This document shows positions 1 to 9,728 of a stretch of 64,000 nt of DNA, piece by piece. The notes below the pieces were generated by a model. The model worked only from the letters and a program-made list of their open reading frames with translations. It did not search any database and was not told the origin of the DNA. Location of the stretch: NCBI RefSeq assembly GCF_014197855.1, contig NZ_JACIGJ010000002.1, positions 248,001 to 312,000 on the forward strand. The letters run 5' to 3'. Each line of letters opens with the position of its first letter. Position 1 is the first letter of the stretch. The translations under genes and the position numbers were made by a program. The stretch comes from Roseospira marina (GTDB lineage Bacteria > Pseudomonadota > Alphaproteobacteria > Rhodospirillales > Rhodospirillaceae).

Positions 1-591
1 AAGGAGATTCCATTCCTTGAAGGTCACCATAGAAGCAATAGACGGATCAATAACCCAGTTTTCTTCTTTTTTCTTGAAGTATTTGACCAGCAGAGCCATC
101 GGCATGCCGCGCTGGACCTCGAACTGGCTGTACGCCCCGTTCCGCGCCTTCTGGAGAATCTCGCTCGACAGGTCCGTTCCGACGATCTCAATCCGCCAGC
201 CGGCCAGCTTCGCCCCTTCCTCCTTGAGGATCATCGCCAGGGAATACGGCTCCTGCCCCGAGGAACAGGCCGCCGACCAGATCCGGAAGGATTTCCGCGA
301 CGCCCGCGCCTTCAGCAGGTTCGGCAGCACGATGCTGCGGAACTGATCGAACGGTTTATTGTCGCGAAAGAAAAACGACTCATTGGTGGTCATCGCCTCG
401 ACCACCAGTTTTTCGACGGCGGCATCGCGCTTGCGCACCAAGGCCAGCAGGTCATCCAGCCCCTTTAACCCGCGTTTGCGGGCAAGCGGCATCAACCGGC
501 TTTCCAGCAGGTACGCCTTGTCCCGGGTCAGGACCAACCCGGACCGCTCCTTCAGGAGCCTGGATACGTAGTCGAAGTCGTCCGGTTTCAT
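1..591 (-). CDS. cheR: Chemotaxis protein methyltransferase CheR (3' end cut by window edge)
   Basis: CheR transfers methyl groups from SAM to glutamates of chemoreceptors, opposing CheB. The 197 visible residues begin with the all-helical CheR N-domain (about 1-75), followed by the family motif TTNESFFFRD (68-77) and the SAM-binding stretch WSAACSSGQEPYS (105-117) with the acidic GTDLSSEIL segment after it. The ATG at 591 lies four bases after the cheB stop, so the two are translationally close and clearly in one operon. The reading frame stays open to base 1; roughly the last 80 residues are missing. Identification is secure; only the C-terminal end cannot be checked. Confidence 0.95.
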   Translation of the reverse strand, partial: MKPDDFDYVSRLLKERSGLVLTRDKAYLLESRLMPLARKRGLKGLDDLLALVRKRDAAVEKLVVEAMTTNESFFFRDNKPFDQFRSIVLPNLLKARASRKSFRIWSAACSSGQEPYSLAMILKEEGAKLAGWRIEIVGTDLSSEILQKARNGAYSQFEVQRGMPMALLVKYFKKKEENWVIDPSIASMVTFKEWNLL

Positions 592-595
592 GACA

Positions 596-1840
596 TCAGC
601 GCTTGCTTGCGATTTTTGAGATATACGGACCAATCTCCGTCACGGGCAGAACCGCGGTACACAGTCCCGCCTGCGCTATGGCGCCGGGCATGCCCCAGAC
701 CACGCTGGAGGCCTCATCTTGGGCAACGATGGTCCCGCCAGCCTCGACGATCATGGCGCCGCCCTTCGTTCCGTCCGACCCCATTCCAGTCAGTACCACG
801 CCCAGCACCCGACGGCCATACACGCGCGCGACGCTGCGGAACATCGGATCCACGGCTGGGCGACAGAAATTCTCGGGCTTGTCCTGCGTCAGACGAACGA
901 TGCGCTGCGCACCGCGGGTGTCGACGATCATATGATAATCGCCGGGCGCCACATAGACCCGGCCGCCCTCGACCGGTTCGCCGTCCTTGGCCTCCCGTGC
1001 GTCCAGGCCCGAGGCCCGCGCAATGTGCCCGGCCAGGATGGTCGTAAACGTGGCCGGCATGTGCTGGGTCACCAGGATCGGCTGACGTATCCCCTGGGTC
1101 TTCATCCCGCCCAGAACGGTAAACAGCGCCTGCGGTCCGCCCGTCGAGCTGCCGATGGCGATCACATCGACCGCCTCCTGCACCCGGGGCGGCCGGCGCA
1201 GCACGATGGACGGGGCCGGGCGCAGAGCGGTCGCCGCCGCCTGAGCCGCCGCAGCGGGCGCATGTCCCATGCGGGGCGCGACCTCACGCGGCCGCGGGCG
1301 CGGCGCGGGAGCGGCCGGCGCACCACTCCGGCCCCGACTTTCACGCCGCCGGGCGGCGCCCAGGGCGCGTACCTTGGACAGGAGGTCCCGTTTGAAATCG
1401 CTCTCGCCGGTGATCTCCCGCGACGCCGCCGGCTTCGGCACATAATCGGCGGCCCCGGCCTCAAGCGCCTGCAGACTGATCTCCGCGTTTCGCAGGGTCA
1501 GCGTCGACGCCATAATGATCTTAAGGCGAGGATCGCGCGCCAGCAGCTTGGGTAACGCCGACAGGCCGTCCATGACCGGCATTTCGATGTCCAAGACGAC
1601 GACCTCGACATCATACCGGTCCAGCGCCTGAATCGCCTGCTGCCCGTTTCCAACGGACGCCACCACGGTCATATCGGGATCGTCGGCCAACATGCGCGCC
1701 TCCAGCCCCCGCACCACGGCAGAGTCATCGACGATCATCACGCGCAGCGGATCCCCGCCGAACTCACCCGGCCCTCGCGAAGTTCTACCGAACGTCGATG
1801 CCACCAAAACCGGATCCTTCGCCCTGTCGATCGCGAACAC
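596..1840 (-). CDS. cheB: Chemotaxis response regulator protein-glutamate methylesterase CheB
   Basis: CheB removes methyl groups (or deamidates glutamine) on chemoreceptors when phosphorylated by CheA. A receiver domain (about 30-150) shows the acidic pair VDDS, the phospho-acceptor D84 in VVLDIEMPVMDG, the ST of MAST and the K of VPKP. A Pro/Ala/Arg-rich linker (about 160-215) leads to the methylesterase domain with the catalytic Ser in AIGSSTGGP (S232), H260 in VTQHMP and D356 in TGMGSDG. At 414 residues it is somewhat longer than usual because of a GTG start with about 30 extra N-terminal residues; a start nearer the receiver domain is possible. It lies between cheY and cheR. Confidence 0.94.
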   Translation of the reverse strand: MFAIDRAKDPVLVASTFGRTSRGPGEFGGDPLRVMIVDDSAVVRGLEARMLADDPDMTVVASVGNGQQAIQALDRYDVEVVVLDIEMPVMDGLSALPKLLARDPRLKIIMASTLTLRNAEISLQALEAGAADYVPKPAASREITGESDFKRDLLSKVRALGAARRRESRGRSGAPAAPAPRPRPREVAPRMGHAPAAAAQAAATALRPAPSIVLRRPPRVQEAVDVIAIGSSTGGPQALFTVLGGMKTQGIRQPILVTQHMPATFTTILAGHIARASGLDAREAKDGEPVEGGRVYVAPGDYHMIVDTRGAQRIVRLTQDKPENFCRPAVDPMFRSVARVYGRRVLGVVLTGMGSDGTKGGAMIVEAGGTIVAQDEASSVVWGMPGAIAQAGLCTAVLPVTEIGPYISKIASKR

Positions 1841-1949
1841 ACAAAATGCGTGCGCGCGTCGGATTTCCGCAATCCTTAGCCCCTTTTTCGCAAAACCGCC
1901 CCCCCGGCCCCCCCGGTGCCGCGCCGCTTTGCGCGCGAAGGGCGTTCCG

Positions 1950-2321
1950 CTAGTCGTCGATCAGGCCCACCTGGGAGAACTTCGCTTGGAGAATCTCGCT
2001 GTCGAACGGCTTCATGATGTACTCGTTCGCGCCGGCCTCGATCGCCTCCTGGATATGCTCGATATCGTTCTCGGTGGTGCAGAACACGACCACGGGCGCA
2101 TCGCCGCCCGGGAGGGCCCGCAACTCACGGAGGAATTCGATCCCGCTCATGACGGGCATGTTCCAGTCGAGCAGCACGGCCGTCGGAAGCCGGTCTCGGC
2201 AAAGGTCAAGCGCGCCCTGCCCGTCCTCGGCCTCTTCGGTCTCAAAGTTCAGTTCCTGAAGGATCTTCTTGGCCACCATCCGGATGACCTTCGAATCGTC
2301 CACGATCAGGCATGATTTCAT
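1950..2321 (-). CDS. cheY: Chemotaxis response regulator CheY
   Basis: Single-domain receiver of 123 residues that carries the phosphoryl signal from CheA to the flagellar switch. Visible landmarks are the acidic pair in CLIVDDSK, the phosphorylated Asp in VLLDWNMPVMSG, the Thr of FCTTEND and the Lys of YIMKPFD. The methionine immediately before KSCLIVDDS was chosen as start: longer in-frame reading adds 39 residues with no receiver similarity. It precedes cheB by about 110 bases on the same strand, so cheY-cheB-cheR are probably cotranscribed; the histidine kinase gene cheA is not in the window. Confidence 0.93.
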   Translation of the reverse strand: MKSCLIVDDSKVIRMVAKKILQELNFETEEAEDGQGALDLCRDRLPTAVLLDWNMPVMSGIEFLRELRALPGGDAPVVVFCTTENDIEHIQEAIEAGANEYIMKPFDSEILQAKFSQVGLIDD

Positions 2322-2556
2322 GACGAACCTTCGTTTGCCGAGCGCATCACTGGACCAGCGGGCCGAGCCCTTCCGAAGGAAGTATGAGAGCGATGGCCAC
2401 ACACAGGCAATCCGAACCCAAGCCGTCGGAGCATTCAACCCTCATCAAGGTTTAAAGGCCAATTCGCGCGACCCGTCAAGGACCGCGCACAAAGTCATCG
2501 CCCGAGAGGCAAACTTACCCTCTATGCGGGTGCGTCCCCTGGCGATTGGCCCCGCG

Positions 2557-5229
2557 TCACCCAGCCGCCGCCAGGGCGCCCTTGATGGCCTCGAGCGCCT
2601 CGGCCGCCTTGTCGGCATCCGGTCCGCCGGCCTGGGCCATGTCGGGACGACCGCCGCCGCCCTTGCCACCCACGGCTGCCGACCCGGCGCGCACCAGCGC
2701 GACCGCATCATGCGCGCCCTTCAGGTCATCGGTCACGCCAACCACCAGGGAGACCTTGCCTTCGCTGGTATTGATGAGGGCCACGACGCCCGAGCCGATC
2801 TGAGTCTTGATCTCGTCGGCCATGCCCTTCAGGTCCTTCGGCGGCACGTCCTGCAACAGACGCCCCGCGAAGGTGACTCCGGCCACGGTTTCGTGGCCCG
2901 GCGCGGCCCCGGCGCCGCCCGCGCCCCCGCTGCCAAGGGCCAGCTTCTTGCGGACGTCCGCCAGCTCTTTTTCAAGCCGCTTGCGATCCTCCAGCAGCGC
3001 CCCCACCCGTCCCGGCACGTCGACCGGGGCGGTGCGCAGGGCCTCCGCCGTCTGGGTCAGGAGACTGTCGCGCTCGTTCAGCCACGCCAGGGCGGCATCG
3101 CCCACGACGGCCTCGATGCGCCGAATGCCCGCGGACACGGCGCTTTCTCCGATAATCTTGAGCAGCCCGATATCGCCGGTACGTCCGACGTGGGTGCCGC
3201 CGCACAGTTCCACGGAGAACACCGGGCGGCCGCTGCCACTCTCCAGAGCCCCCATGGAGACCACCCGCACCTCGTCGCCGTACTTCTCGCCGAACAGCGC
3301 CATGGCGCCGGCCTCAATGGCGGCTTCTGGGTCCATCAGGCGCGTGGTCACCGCCTCGTTGGCGCGGATCTGGCCGTTCACGATGGCCTCGACGCGGGCC
3401 ACCTCCTCGGCCGTCAACGGCTTGGGATGGCTGATGTCGAAGCGCAACCGGTCGGGCGCGACCAGCGAGCCCTTCTGCGTGACATGCTCGCCCAGCACGC
3501 GGCGCAGGGCCTCGTGCAACAGGTGGGTCGCTGAATGGTGCGCGCGCAGGGCCGAGCGGCGCGAGCCCTCCACGTCAAACCGGGCCTCATCCCCAACGCT
3601 GATGGGGCCGTCTTCGACCGTGCCGCGATGCACGGTCAGATCGCCCAGCTTCTTGTGAGTCTCGCGCACCCGCACGCGACCCTTCCCGGCCACCGTAATC
3701 GTGCCCGTGTCGCCCATCTGGCCGCCCGATTCGCCGTAGAACGGCGACTGGTTGGCGATCACCGCAACTTCGGTCCCAGGTGTCGCGGCCTCGACCGGGC
3801 TGCCGTCCACCACAATGGCGGTGATCTGGCCTTCCGCGCTTTCGGTCGCGTAGCCGAGGAAGTCGGTGCCGCCCAGACGGTCCCGCAACTCGAACCAGAC
3901 CTTTTCAATCGCCGCGTCGCCGGAGCCGGACCAGGCCACACGCGCCTCGGCGCGCTGGCGCTCCATGGCGGCGTTGAACCCGGCCTCATCCACGGTCATG
4001 CCCTGGCCGCGTAGCGCGTCCTGGGTCAGATCAAGCGGAAAGCCGTAGGTGTCGTAGAGCTTGAACGCCACGTCGCCCGCCAGGATCCCGCCTTCGGGCA
4101 GGCGCGCGGTCTCGTCCGACAGCAGGCGCAAGCCCCGCTCCAGCATCTGGCGGAAGCGGCTTTCCTCCAGCTTCAGGGTCTCGGTGATGAGGGCCTGGGC
4201 GCGTTCCAGTTCCGTGAACGGCTGGCCCATCTCCTTCACCAGCGCCGGCACCAGCTTGTACATGATGGGATCGGTGACGCCCATCATGTGCGCGTGACGC
4301 ATTGCGCGGCGCATGATCCGCCGCAGCACGTAGCCGCGTCCCTCTTTCGACGGCAGCACGCCGTCCGCAATCAGGAAGCCGCAGGCGCGAAGATGGTCCG
4401 CAATGACGCGGTGGCTGACCTGATGTGGGCCATCGGGATCGGTGCCGCAAACGGCCGCGACGGCCTCAATCAGATTGCGCATCAGGTCGATATCGTAGTT
4501 GTCGTGCTTGCCCTGAAGCACGGCGGCGATGCGTTCCAGGCCCATCCCGGTGTCGATGGAGGGCCGGGGCAAATCGACGCGCTGGTCCTTCGTGATCTGC
4601 TCGAACTGCATGAACACGAGGTTCCAGATCTCGATGAAGCGGTCGCCGTCTTCCTCCGGGCTGCCGGGCGGGCCGCCGGGGATATGATCACCGTGGTCGA
4701 AGAAGATTTCAGAACACGGGCCGCACGGGCCGGTCTCGCCCATGGACCAGAAATTGTCCGACGTCGGGATCCGGATGATGCGATCGTCCGGCACGCCCGC
4801 CACCTTCCGCCACAGGCCGGCGGCCTCCTCGTCGCTGGTGTGAACGGTCACCAGCAGCCGTTCGGCCGGCAGGCCGTATTCCTTGGTCACCAGCCGCCAG
4901 GCAAAATCGATGGCATCTTCCTTGAAATAGTCGCCGAAGGAGAAATTCCCCAGCATTTCAAAGAAGGTGTGGTGGCGCGCCGTGTGCCCCACATTGTCCA
5001 GATCGTTGTGCTTTCCACCGGCACGGACGCATTTCTGCGAGGTCACAGCCCGGTTGTATGGGCGCGTCTCGTTGCCCGTGAACACGTTCTTGAACTGGAC
5101 CATCCCCGCATTGGTGAACATCAACGTCGGGTCGTTCAGCGGGACCAGCGGGCTGGAGGCAACGTGCTCGTGGCCCTCACGCTTGAAGAACTCGATGAAG
5201 GTCTGGCGGATCTGTTTGGTGGTCTGCAT
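2557..5229 (-). CDS. alaS: Alanine--tRNA ligase
   Basis: Charges tRNA-Ala with alanine and edits mischarged serine or glycine. The 890-residue protein has the normal bacterial length and domain order: class II catalytic core (N-terminal [20 protein letters not shown] region and [10 protein letters not shown]), tRNA recognition domain, editing domain with the zinc-binding [11 protein letters not shown] and [10 protein letters not shown] motifs, and a glycine-rich C-Ala domain ([16 protein letters not shown]). Start ATG at 5229 gives the conserved beginning [15 protein letters not shown]. The next gene upstream, asd, runs in the same direction with a 129-base gap. No T-box or other leader control is evident. 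Confidence 0.98.
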   Translation of the reverse strand: MQTTKQIRQTFIEFFKREGHEHVASSPLVPLNDPTLMFTNAGMVQFKNVFTGNETRPYNRAVTSQKCVRAGGKHNDLDNVGHTARHHTFFEMLGNFSFGDYFKEDAIDFAWRLVTKEYGLPAERLLVTVHTSDEEAAGLWRKVAGVPDDRIIRIPTSDNFWSMGETGPCGPCSEIFFDHGDHIPGGPPGSPEEDGDRFIEIWNLVFMQFEQITKDQRVDLPRPSIDTGMGLERIAAVLQGKHDNYDIDLMRNLIEAVAAVCGTDPDGPHQVSHRVIADHLRACGFLIADGVLPSKEGRGYVLRRIMRRAMRHAHMMGVTDPIMYKLVPALVKEMGQPFTELERAQALITETLKLEESRFRQMLERGLRLLSDETARLPEGGILAGDVAFKLYDTYGFPLDLTQDALRGQGMTVDEAGFNAAMERQRAEARVAWSGSGDAAIEKVWFELRDRLGGTDFLGYATESAEGQITAIVVDGSPVEAATPGTEVAVIANQSPFYGESGGQMGDTGTITVAGKGRVRVRETHKKLGDLTVHRGTVEDGPISVGDEARFDVEGSRRSALRAHHSATHLLHEALRRVLGEHVTQKGSLVAPDRLRFDISHPKPLTAEEVARVEAIVNGQIRANEAVTTRLMDPEAAIEAGAMALFGEKYGDEVRVVSMGALESGSGRPVFSVELCGGTHVGRTGDIGLLKIIGESAVSAGIRRIEAVVGDAALAWLNERDSLLTQTAEALRTAPVDVPGRVGALLEDRKRLEKELADVRKKLALGSGGAGGAGAAPGHETVAGVTFAGRLLQDVPPKDLKGMADEIKTQIGSGVVALINTSEGKVSLVVGVTDDLKGAHDAVALVRAGSAAVGGKGGGGRPDMAQAGGPDADKAAEALEAIKGALAAAG

Positions 5230-5275
5230 GGCCTATCAGGTTCCGTTCACCGTGCGGGAAAAGCCCCGGCGCGCG

Positions 5276-5296
5276 TCCGCGCTTTTAACGCGCGGA
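5276..5296 (-). other. Small GC-rich hairpin between asd and alaS
   Basis: TCCGCGC and GCGCGGA form a perfect 7-bp stem around a 7-base AT-rich loop, 60 bases after the asd stop and 47 before the alaS start. There is no U-run after the stem on the minus strand, so it is at best a weak or Rho-assisted terminator for asd, or a leader structure of alaS. Confidence 0.3.
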
Positions 5297-5358
5297 GCGC
5301 CCCAGAGTCCAGGTGAGGCGCCAGGACCGCGCCATGAGGCGTCGATCCGCGCCCCCCA

Positions 5359-6399
5359 TCAGGCGTCCAGGTAGTCGCGGCACAGGACCTCGGCAATCTG
5401 AACGGTGTTCAGCGCCGCACCCTTGCGCAGGTTATCGGCCACGCACCAGAACGACAGGCCGTTCTCGGTGGTCGCGTCGTCCCGAATGCGCGAGACGTAG
5501 ACGGGATCCTCGCCGGCGCATTCGGCCGGACTGACGTAGCCCTCGTCTTCCCGCATATCCACAACGGTCACGCCCTTGGCCTTGCGCAGGACGGCGCGGG
5601 CCGCCTCGGCGTCGATCGGCTTGTCGGTTTCAATGTTGACGTATTCGGCATGGCCGATGAACACCGGAACCCGGGCGCAATTGGCGTGGACCTTGATCTT
5701 CGGATCCAGAATCTTGCGCGTTTCCACGTTCATCTTCCATTCCTCCTTCGTCGCACCGTCGTCCATGAAGACGTCGATGTGCGGAATGGCGTTGAACGCA
5801 ATCTGCTTGGTAAACTTTTCCTGGTGATCGCGCCAGGGCTGGTTCATGAAAATGCCGCGCGTCTGATTGAACAGTTCGTCCATCCCGGCCTTGCCGCTGC
5901 CCGACGTCGACTGATAGGTCGAGACGACCACGCGCTGGATGCCGAACGCCTCATGCAACGGCTTCAGAGCCACCACCATCTGGATGGTGGAGCAGTTCGG
6001 GTTGGCGATGATGCCCTTTTTGCGGAACCCGGCGATGGCCTCCGGGTTCACCTCCGGCACCACCAGCGGCACGTCGGGATCCATGCGGAACTGGGACGTG
6101 TTGTCGATCACCACGCAGCCCGCCTTCGCGGCGCGCGGGGAATGTTCCGCCGACACCTTGGCGCCGGGCGAGGACAGCGCGATATCGACCCCGGTGAAGT
6201 CGAAGGTCTCCAGGTTCTGGATCTTCAGCACCTGATCCTCGCCGTACGAGACCTCCTGCCCGGCCGAGCGCGAGGACGCCAGGGCGATGACCTCCTTGGC
6301 CGGAAATCCGCGCTCGGCCAGAATGGCGAGCATTTCCCGTCCCACATTGCCGCTGGCTCCGATGACCGCCACGCGATAGCCGTCGTTGCGATACGCCAT
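5359..6399 (-). CDS. asd: Aspartate-semialdehyde dehydrogenase
   Basis: Reduces aspartyl phosphate to aspartate semialdehyde with NADPH, the branch point to lysine/diaminopimelate, threonine and methionine. The 346-residue product starts with the Rossmann motif VAVIGASGNVGREML, has the catalytic Cys in NPNCSTIQM, and ends with the typical dimerisation and active-site segment (QSTSGSGKAGMDEL, later HANCARVPVFIGHAE). The start at 6399 (MAYRNDGYRVAVIG) is preferred: 29 further in-frame codons upstream would run through the transcription terminator of the preceding gene. Product feeds dapC function encoded at 36.6 kb. Confidence 0.97.
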   Translation of the reverse strand: MAYRNDGYRVAVIGASGNVGREMLAILAERGFPAKEVIALASSRSAGQEVSYGEDQVLKIQNLETFDFTGVDIALSSPGAKVSAEHSPRAAKAGCVVIDNTSQFRMDPDVPLVVPEVNPEAIAGFRKKGIIANPNCSTIQMVVALKPLHEAFGIQRVVVSTYQSTSGSGKAGMDELFNQTRGIFMNQPWRDHQEKFTKQIAFNAIPHIDVFMDDGATKEEWKMNVETRKILDPKIKVHANCARVPVFIGHAEYVNIETDKPIDAEAARAVLRKAKGVTVVDMREDEGYVSPAECAGEDPVYVSRIRDDATTENGLSFWCVADNLRKGAALNTVQIAEVLCRDYLDA

Positions 6400-6454
6400 G
6401 AGATATCCTGTCTCCTGAGTGAATGCGTGTGGTTCCGTCGAGACCGCGCCGGCC

Positions 6455-6492
6455 AAACAAAAGCGGGGCGAGCCCTGCCGGCTCACCCCGCT
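6455..6492 (-). terminator. Rho-independent terminator after the cell-wall hydrolase gene
   Basis: A 13-bp stem with one G:U wobble (AGCGGGGTGAGCC / GGCTCGCCCCGCT, minus strand) around a 5-base loop, followed by TTTTGTTT. It sits 37 bases after the stop of the gene at 6529-7215 and separates that gene from asd. Confidence 0.88.
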
Positions 6493-6528
6493 GAATGGAC
6501 CCGCCCGACATCCGGACGGGATATCGGG

Positions 6529-7215
6529 CTAACGGTCGTTGGAGCGCGCCAGCTGATCGCTGTCCTCTCCGGTCTTAGTTCGCGCCTGCTCATCGGTCCA
6601 GTCCGCAAACGTCATCGGCGGCGTCCCTGCCTGCTGCACGCGCGGCCCGGCCTCGCGGTAAAAATAGTGATCCCCGACGCGCGTCGCAAACTCCAGCCGG
6701 CCGCTCCACCCCGGGTCCACGGCGCGATTGTGGTACCACAGGGCGCCGCCGGTCAGATCGCTGATGGCGTTGTTGCGCATCAACAGCGACTTGGCGAGCA
6801 GGACGGAGGCCCGCCAGGCGGCGGGGTCGGCGGGCGTGTCCGGGCGACCGTCGCAGTACCACGAGAACTGGCACAGGCGCGGGCTGCTGGAGCGGTTTTC
6901 CGTCACGACGTCGCAGATGCTGTTGGGGAAGCGGGGATCCCGGGTCCGGTTCAGGACCACCTGGGCGACCGCGACGCGCCCGCGGGTATCCTCGCCCCGC
7001 GCTTCCCAGTAGTCGTTGAGGGCGAGACAGACCAGTTCATCGCGCGAGACGACCATGTTGGTCCAGTCGATGCGGATATCCGGCGGCAGGCTGGCGCCAG
7101 GGGCCATCGCCTGGACCGGCATGCTCGGCCATCCGGCCACGGTGGCGATCAGGCACAGCCCGGCGACCACGCGCGGCAGCAGGCGAACAACGGATCGGAC
7201 GACTTTGGGCGTCAA
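6529..7215 (-). CDS. Secreted cell-wall hydrolase, SleB/CwlJ (Hydrolase_2) type
   Basis: A 228-residue exported protein. Basic N-terminus then a hydrophobic segment (about 8-35, VVAGLCLIATVAGW ... VQA) fits a Sec signal peptide. The body matches the SleB-type hydrolase family: LVCLALNDYWEARGE with the catalytic-type Glu, GRVAVAQVVLNRTRDPRFPNS, LCQFSWYCDG and the ALWYHN ... DHYFYRE pattern. In alphaproteobacteria such proteins act as peptidoglycan hydrolases or lytic transglycosylases in growth rather than in spore germination. It is monocistronic, ended by the terminator just downstream. Exact bond specificity cannot be read from sequence. Confidence 0.88.
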   Translation of the reverse strand: MTPKVVRSVVRLLPRVVAGLCLIATVAGWPSMPVQAMAPGASLPPDIRIDWTNMVVSRDELVCLALNDYWEARGEDTRGRVAVAQVVLNRTRDPRFPNSICDVVTENRSSSPRLCQFSWYCDGRPDTPADPAAWRASVLLAKSLLMRNNAISDLTGGALWYHNRAVDPGWSGRLEFATRVGDHYFYREAGPRVQQAGTPPMTFADWTDEQARTKTGEDSDQLARSNDR

Positions 7216-8326
7216 CGTAGAACCTCGCGCTCTCTCTCTTGGGACACACGGGTCGGAATCCTGCGGCGGTCCCGATCCGATATGCCTGGGGCCCCTCGCC
7301 CCCGTCTCGCCGAACAGAAAACACCTGTCCTGTAAGCGCGTGCCGCGATGCGCGCGCTTTGGCGTTGTGTGACGTCACTCCTCACTTGGGCGGCTTCTTC
7401 GACCACCCTGCGTAAACCGCCGCAAACCTGGGTCGGCCTCGGGGCCGCCTTGGTCCATCTGCTTCGGGTTCATTCCCGGCCGCCTTGCAAAACAGGCCTT
7501 CTGGCCTGCGACACGGTCCTTCTGGAACGGTATGCCCACCTCATGCACAGCGTCGGACGCGCGGCATGAGCATCACAGAACTAAGGCATAAACGTGGAAC
7601 GAACGATTTCGTGGTACCGGCGCGACCGCCGTTCCGCAAGCCCTTGCTGCACTGCAACACAAAGCAGATCGAAACCGGTATGATTTCGGCCCCGGCGATG
7701 CTCAGACCGGAAAAAGGATTTTATGAAAATATGTTCCGCGATCCGGCTGCCTCAGAGTCCAACGCCTTCTTCGCGCATATAGGCGAAAAACACGCGCATA
7801 GAGTCTATCCGCTTCGCCCGACCCGTTGCCGCAGCACCACACACCTTTGCGCGATTTCGTGTCACAAAACGTCCATAATGAACCACGGCGCCGAATCGGA
7901 ACCCTCGCAGACGCCAATCGACCGATTCGAATCCAGTGCCGGAGACCCCTTCCGACCGCCGCCCCAGGCCAACGACGATAGCCATTGGTTATAGAGACCG
8001 CGCGGCGACCACGAACCAGCATCCTGGCGGCAAGGATCGCTCAAGGGCGAACTACACCGCACCATGACGCAGTCCTATCCTGGACAATGTGCTCCCGCTA
8101 TCCCCCTCAACACTTATTGACGTGCCGAAAAGGCGCCCCTTTTCTTGTCGGCGCATGTTTCTGCTTGACCGACGACCAGCCGCGCGACACGATCCCGGCC
8201 ACGCACATTGTTCTATACCGAAAGACATAGACGATAGCTTGCCCTCTCGGGAGAAAACCGCATGGGGACATCGCAAAATGGCACCCCGAACCCAAGCCGC
8301 CCCGTCAATAGTGCTGAGGTCTACCC
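7216..8326. other. 1.1-kb stretch without a recognisable gene
   Basis: No reading frame here has recognisable family features; the longest have shifting composition and look non-coding. Base composition is less G+C-rich from about 7570 to 8300 than in the flanking genes. Visible items are a 10-bp palindrome GTGACGTCAC at 7369-7378, the palindrome ATAGAGTCTAT near 7798, and an AAAAGG/CCTTTT hairpin at 8128-8143. The two flanking genes are divergent, so both promoters should lie here. No tRNA, 4.5S, 6S or tmRNA signature was recognised. Confidence 0.5.
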
Positions 8327-9040
8327 GTGAGCGCCCGTGATCCGTCCGATGTTACCGTCAGCCGCCGCGCCTGCCTGATCGGAGGCGGCGCTTTTGGGGC
8401 CACCGCACTGATCCCCGGCGCCCACGCCGCCGCTCCCCCGCTTCCCGACGCAAAGCCGACCGTGCCCCGGCTCTTCCGGCTGGGCCGCAAACCGGAACAG
8501 CCGCCACGCCTCGCGTCACAGGCCGGCCCCCAAGGCGCCACCGGTCCGGCGCGGGCCACGGCGCCGCAGCCCGCCACGGGAAACAGCCCCCGTCTTCGCG
8601 CGCTGGCCCTCGACAACATCAACACCGGTGAGCACCTGCACGTAACCTACATGGAACACGGGCGCTACATCCCGGATGCCCTGGCGGCCATCAACCACCT
8701 GATGCGCGACCGCCGGTCCGGCGCGGTGGCCACCATCGACCCCGGCCTGCTCGACCTGCTGAGCGACCTGAGCCGAACCCTGGGCGCGAGCGCGCCCCTG
8801 CGTCTCATCTCGGGGTATCGGGCACCGAAGACCAACAGCCGCATGCGCGCCCAGGATCATTCCGTCGCCCAGCAGAGCTACCACACGCGCGGCATGGCCG
8901 CCGACATCGCCCTGCCCGGCCGCAGCCTGGACGACCTTCACCGTGTCGCCGTCGCCATGGGACGCGGCGGCGTTGGCGCCTACCCAAGCTCCGGGTTCGT
9001 GCATGTGGATGTGGGCCCACCACGCACGTGGCAGGGCTGA
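8327..9040 (+). CDS. Tat-exported DUF882 / peptidase M15 family protein
   Basis: A 237-residue exported protein with a twin-arginine-like signal (SRRACLIGGGAFGATAL, about 11-35), then a Pro/Ala-rich spacer and a C-terminal M15-type zinc domain: RLISGYRAP, the HTRGMAADIAL metal-site motif and the final FVHVDVGP histidine. This is the DUF882 (YcbK-like) group, related to D-Ala-D-Ala carboxypeptidases and to murein endopeptidases such as MepK. Periplasmic peptidoglycan trimming is the likely role. The hydrolase at 6529-7215 is its divergent neighbour, so two wall-active enzymes share one intergenic region. Confidence 0.88.
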   Translation: MSARDPSDVTVSRRACLIGGGAFGATALIPGAHAAAPPLPDAKPTVPRLFRLGRKPEQPPRLASQAGPQGATGPARATAPQPATGNSPRLRALALDNINTGEHLHVTYMEHGRYIPDALAAINHLMRDRRSGAVATIDPGLLDLLSDLSRTLGASAPLRLISGYRAPKTNSRMRAQDHSVAQQSYHTRGMAADIALPGRSLDDLHRVAVAMGRGGVGAYPSSGFVHVDVGPPRTWQG

Positions 9041-9109
9041 CGGGGGACGACTGACGGGGGGCAGAAGTGACGGGATGAGCCGCGGTCCCGGTCGGGACGG
9101 TTGCCGCCG

Positions 9110-9721
9110 TTACTCTTTCGGCGGCTTGATCGGGACCGGGCTGCCGTCCATGTGGAGCACCGTCCAAGCCGGCCCGCCATCCGACGGCGGCGGATCCAGC
9201 GGCTCGAACCGCACCGGCATGGCGTTGTGGACCGGCGGCCGGACCTTGCCGAAGCCCATGCCGCACAGCAGCGCCCGGAAGGTTCCGGAATGCGCGACCA
9301 CGAGGGTCGGGACCGGTACCACAAGATTCTGGGCCGTTCGCCAGATGCGATCCGTGAAGTCCTCCCAGGTTTCCCCGCCCGGCGGGTCATAGAACGTGCT
9401 GGGCCGCTCCGACAGGGACCGCCCCTCCAGCGCCCCCCAATCGCGCTCGTTCAGGCCCGGCTCTACAAATGGCGCCAGACCCTTTTGACGCAGGATCGGC
9501 ATGGCGGTCTGATGGGTCCGGTACAGACCGGTGACCACGACGCCCGCCAGATCGATACCATGGAACGCCTCGGCGGCGATGGCCGCTTGGTGGTGCCCGG
9601 TCTCAGTCAGGTGCGCATCAAGCAGCCCGGCGACAAGCGAGTCCGCGTTGGTCGTACTTTCGCCGTGGCGCATGAAATAGAAAGGGCCGTCGAGAAGCCT
9701 TCGCTGCGTGCCCGAGTGCAT
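9110..9721 (-). CDS. Histidine phosphatase family protein (phosphoglycerate mutase-like)
   Basis: Branch-1 histidine phosphatase fold, about 203 residues. The phosphohistidine loop reads FYFMRHGEST near the N-terminus; the acid is in NERDWGALEGR and the second His in VVAHSGTF. Such proteins range from phosphoglycerate mutases to small-molecule or nucleotide phosphatases, so the substrate is open. The methionine at 9721 was taken as start; another at 9742 would overlap the ghrA end by 14 bases. It follows ghrA on the same strand, 7 bases away, so they are probably cotranscribed. Confidence 0.82.
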   Translation of the reverse strand: MHSGTQRRLLDGPFYFMRHGESTTNADSLVAGLLDAHLTETGHHQAAIAAEAFHGIDLAGVVVTGLYRTHQTAMPILRQKGLAPFVEPGLNERDWGALEGRSLSERPSTFYDPPGGETWEDFTDRIWRTAQNLVVPVPTLVVAHSGTFRALLCGMGFGKVRPPVHNAMPVRFEPLDPPPSDGGPAWTVLHMDGSPVPIKPPKE

Positions 9722-9728
9722 GGCGGCG

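Noticed and set aside
1895-1922. C-rich run between cheB and cheY
   Set aside because: Homopolymer-like C tracts here do not form a stem, box or repeat on their own and could be ordinary GC-rich spacer.
7925-7940. TTCGAAT sequence resembling a tRNA T-loop
   Set aside because: The flanking 5-base arms do not pair on either strand and no acceptor, D- or anticodon arm can be drawn, so it is not a tRNA.
7485-7994. 169-codon open frame in the 1.1-kb gap
   Set aside because: Residue composition is patchy and rich in Arg, Pro, His and Cys, with no recognisable domain and no ribosome site; it looks like non-coding sequence.
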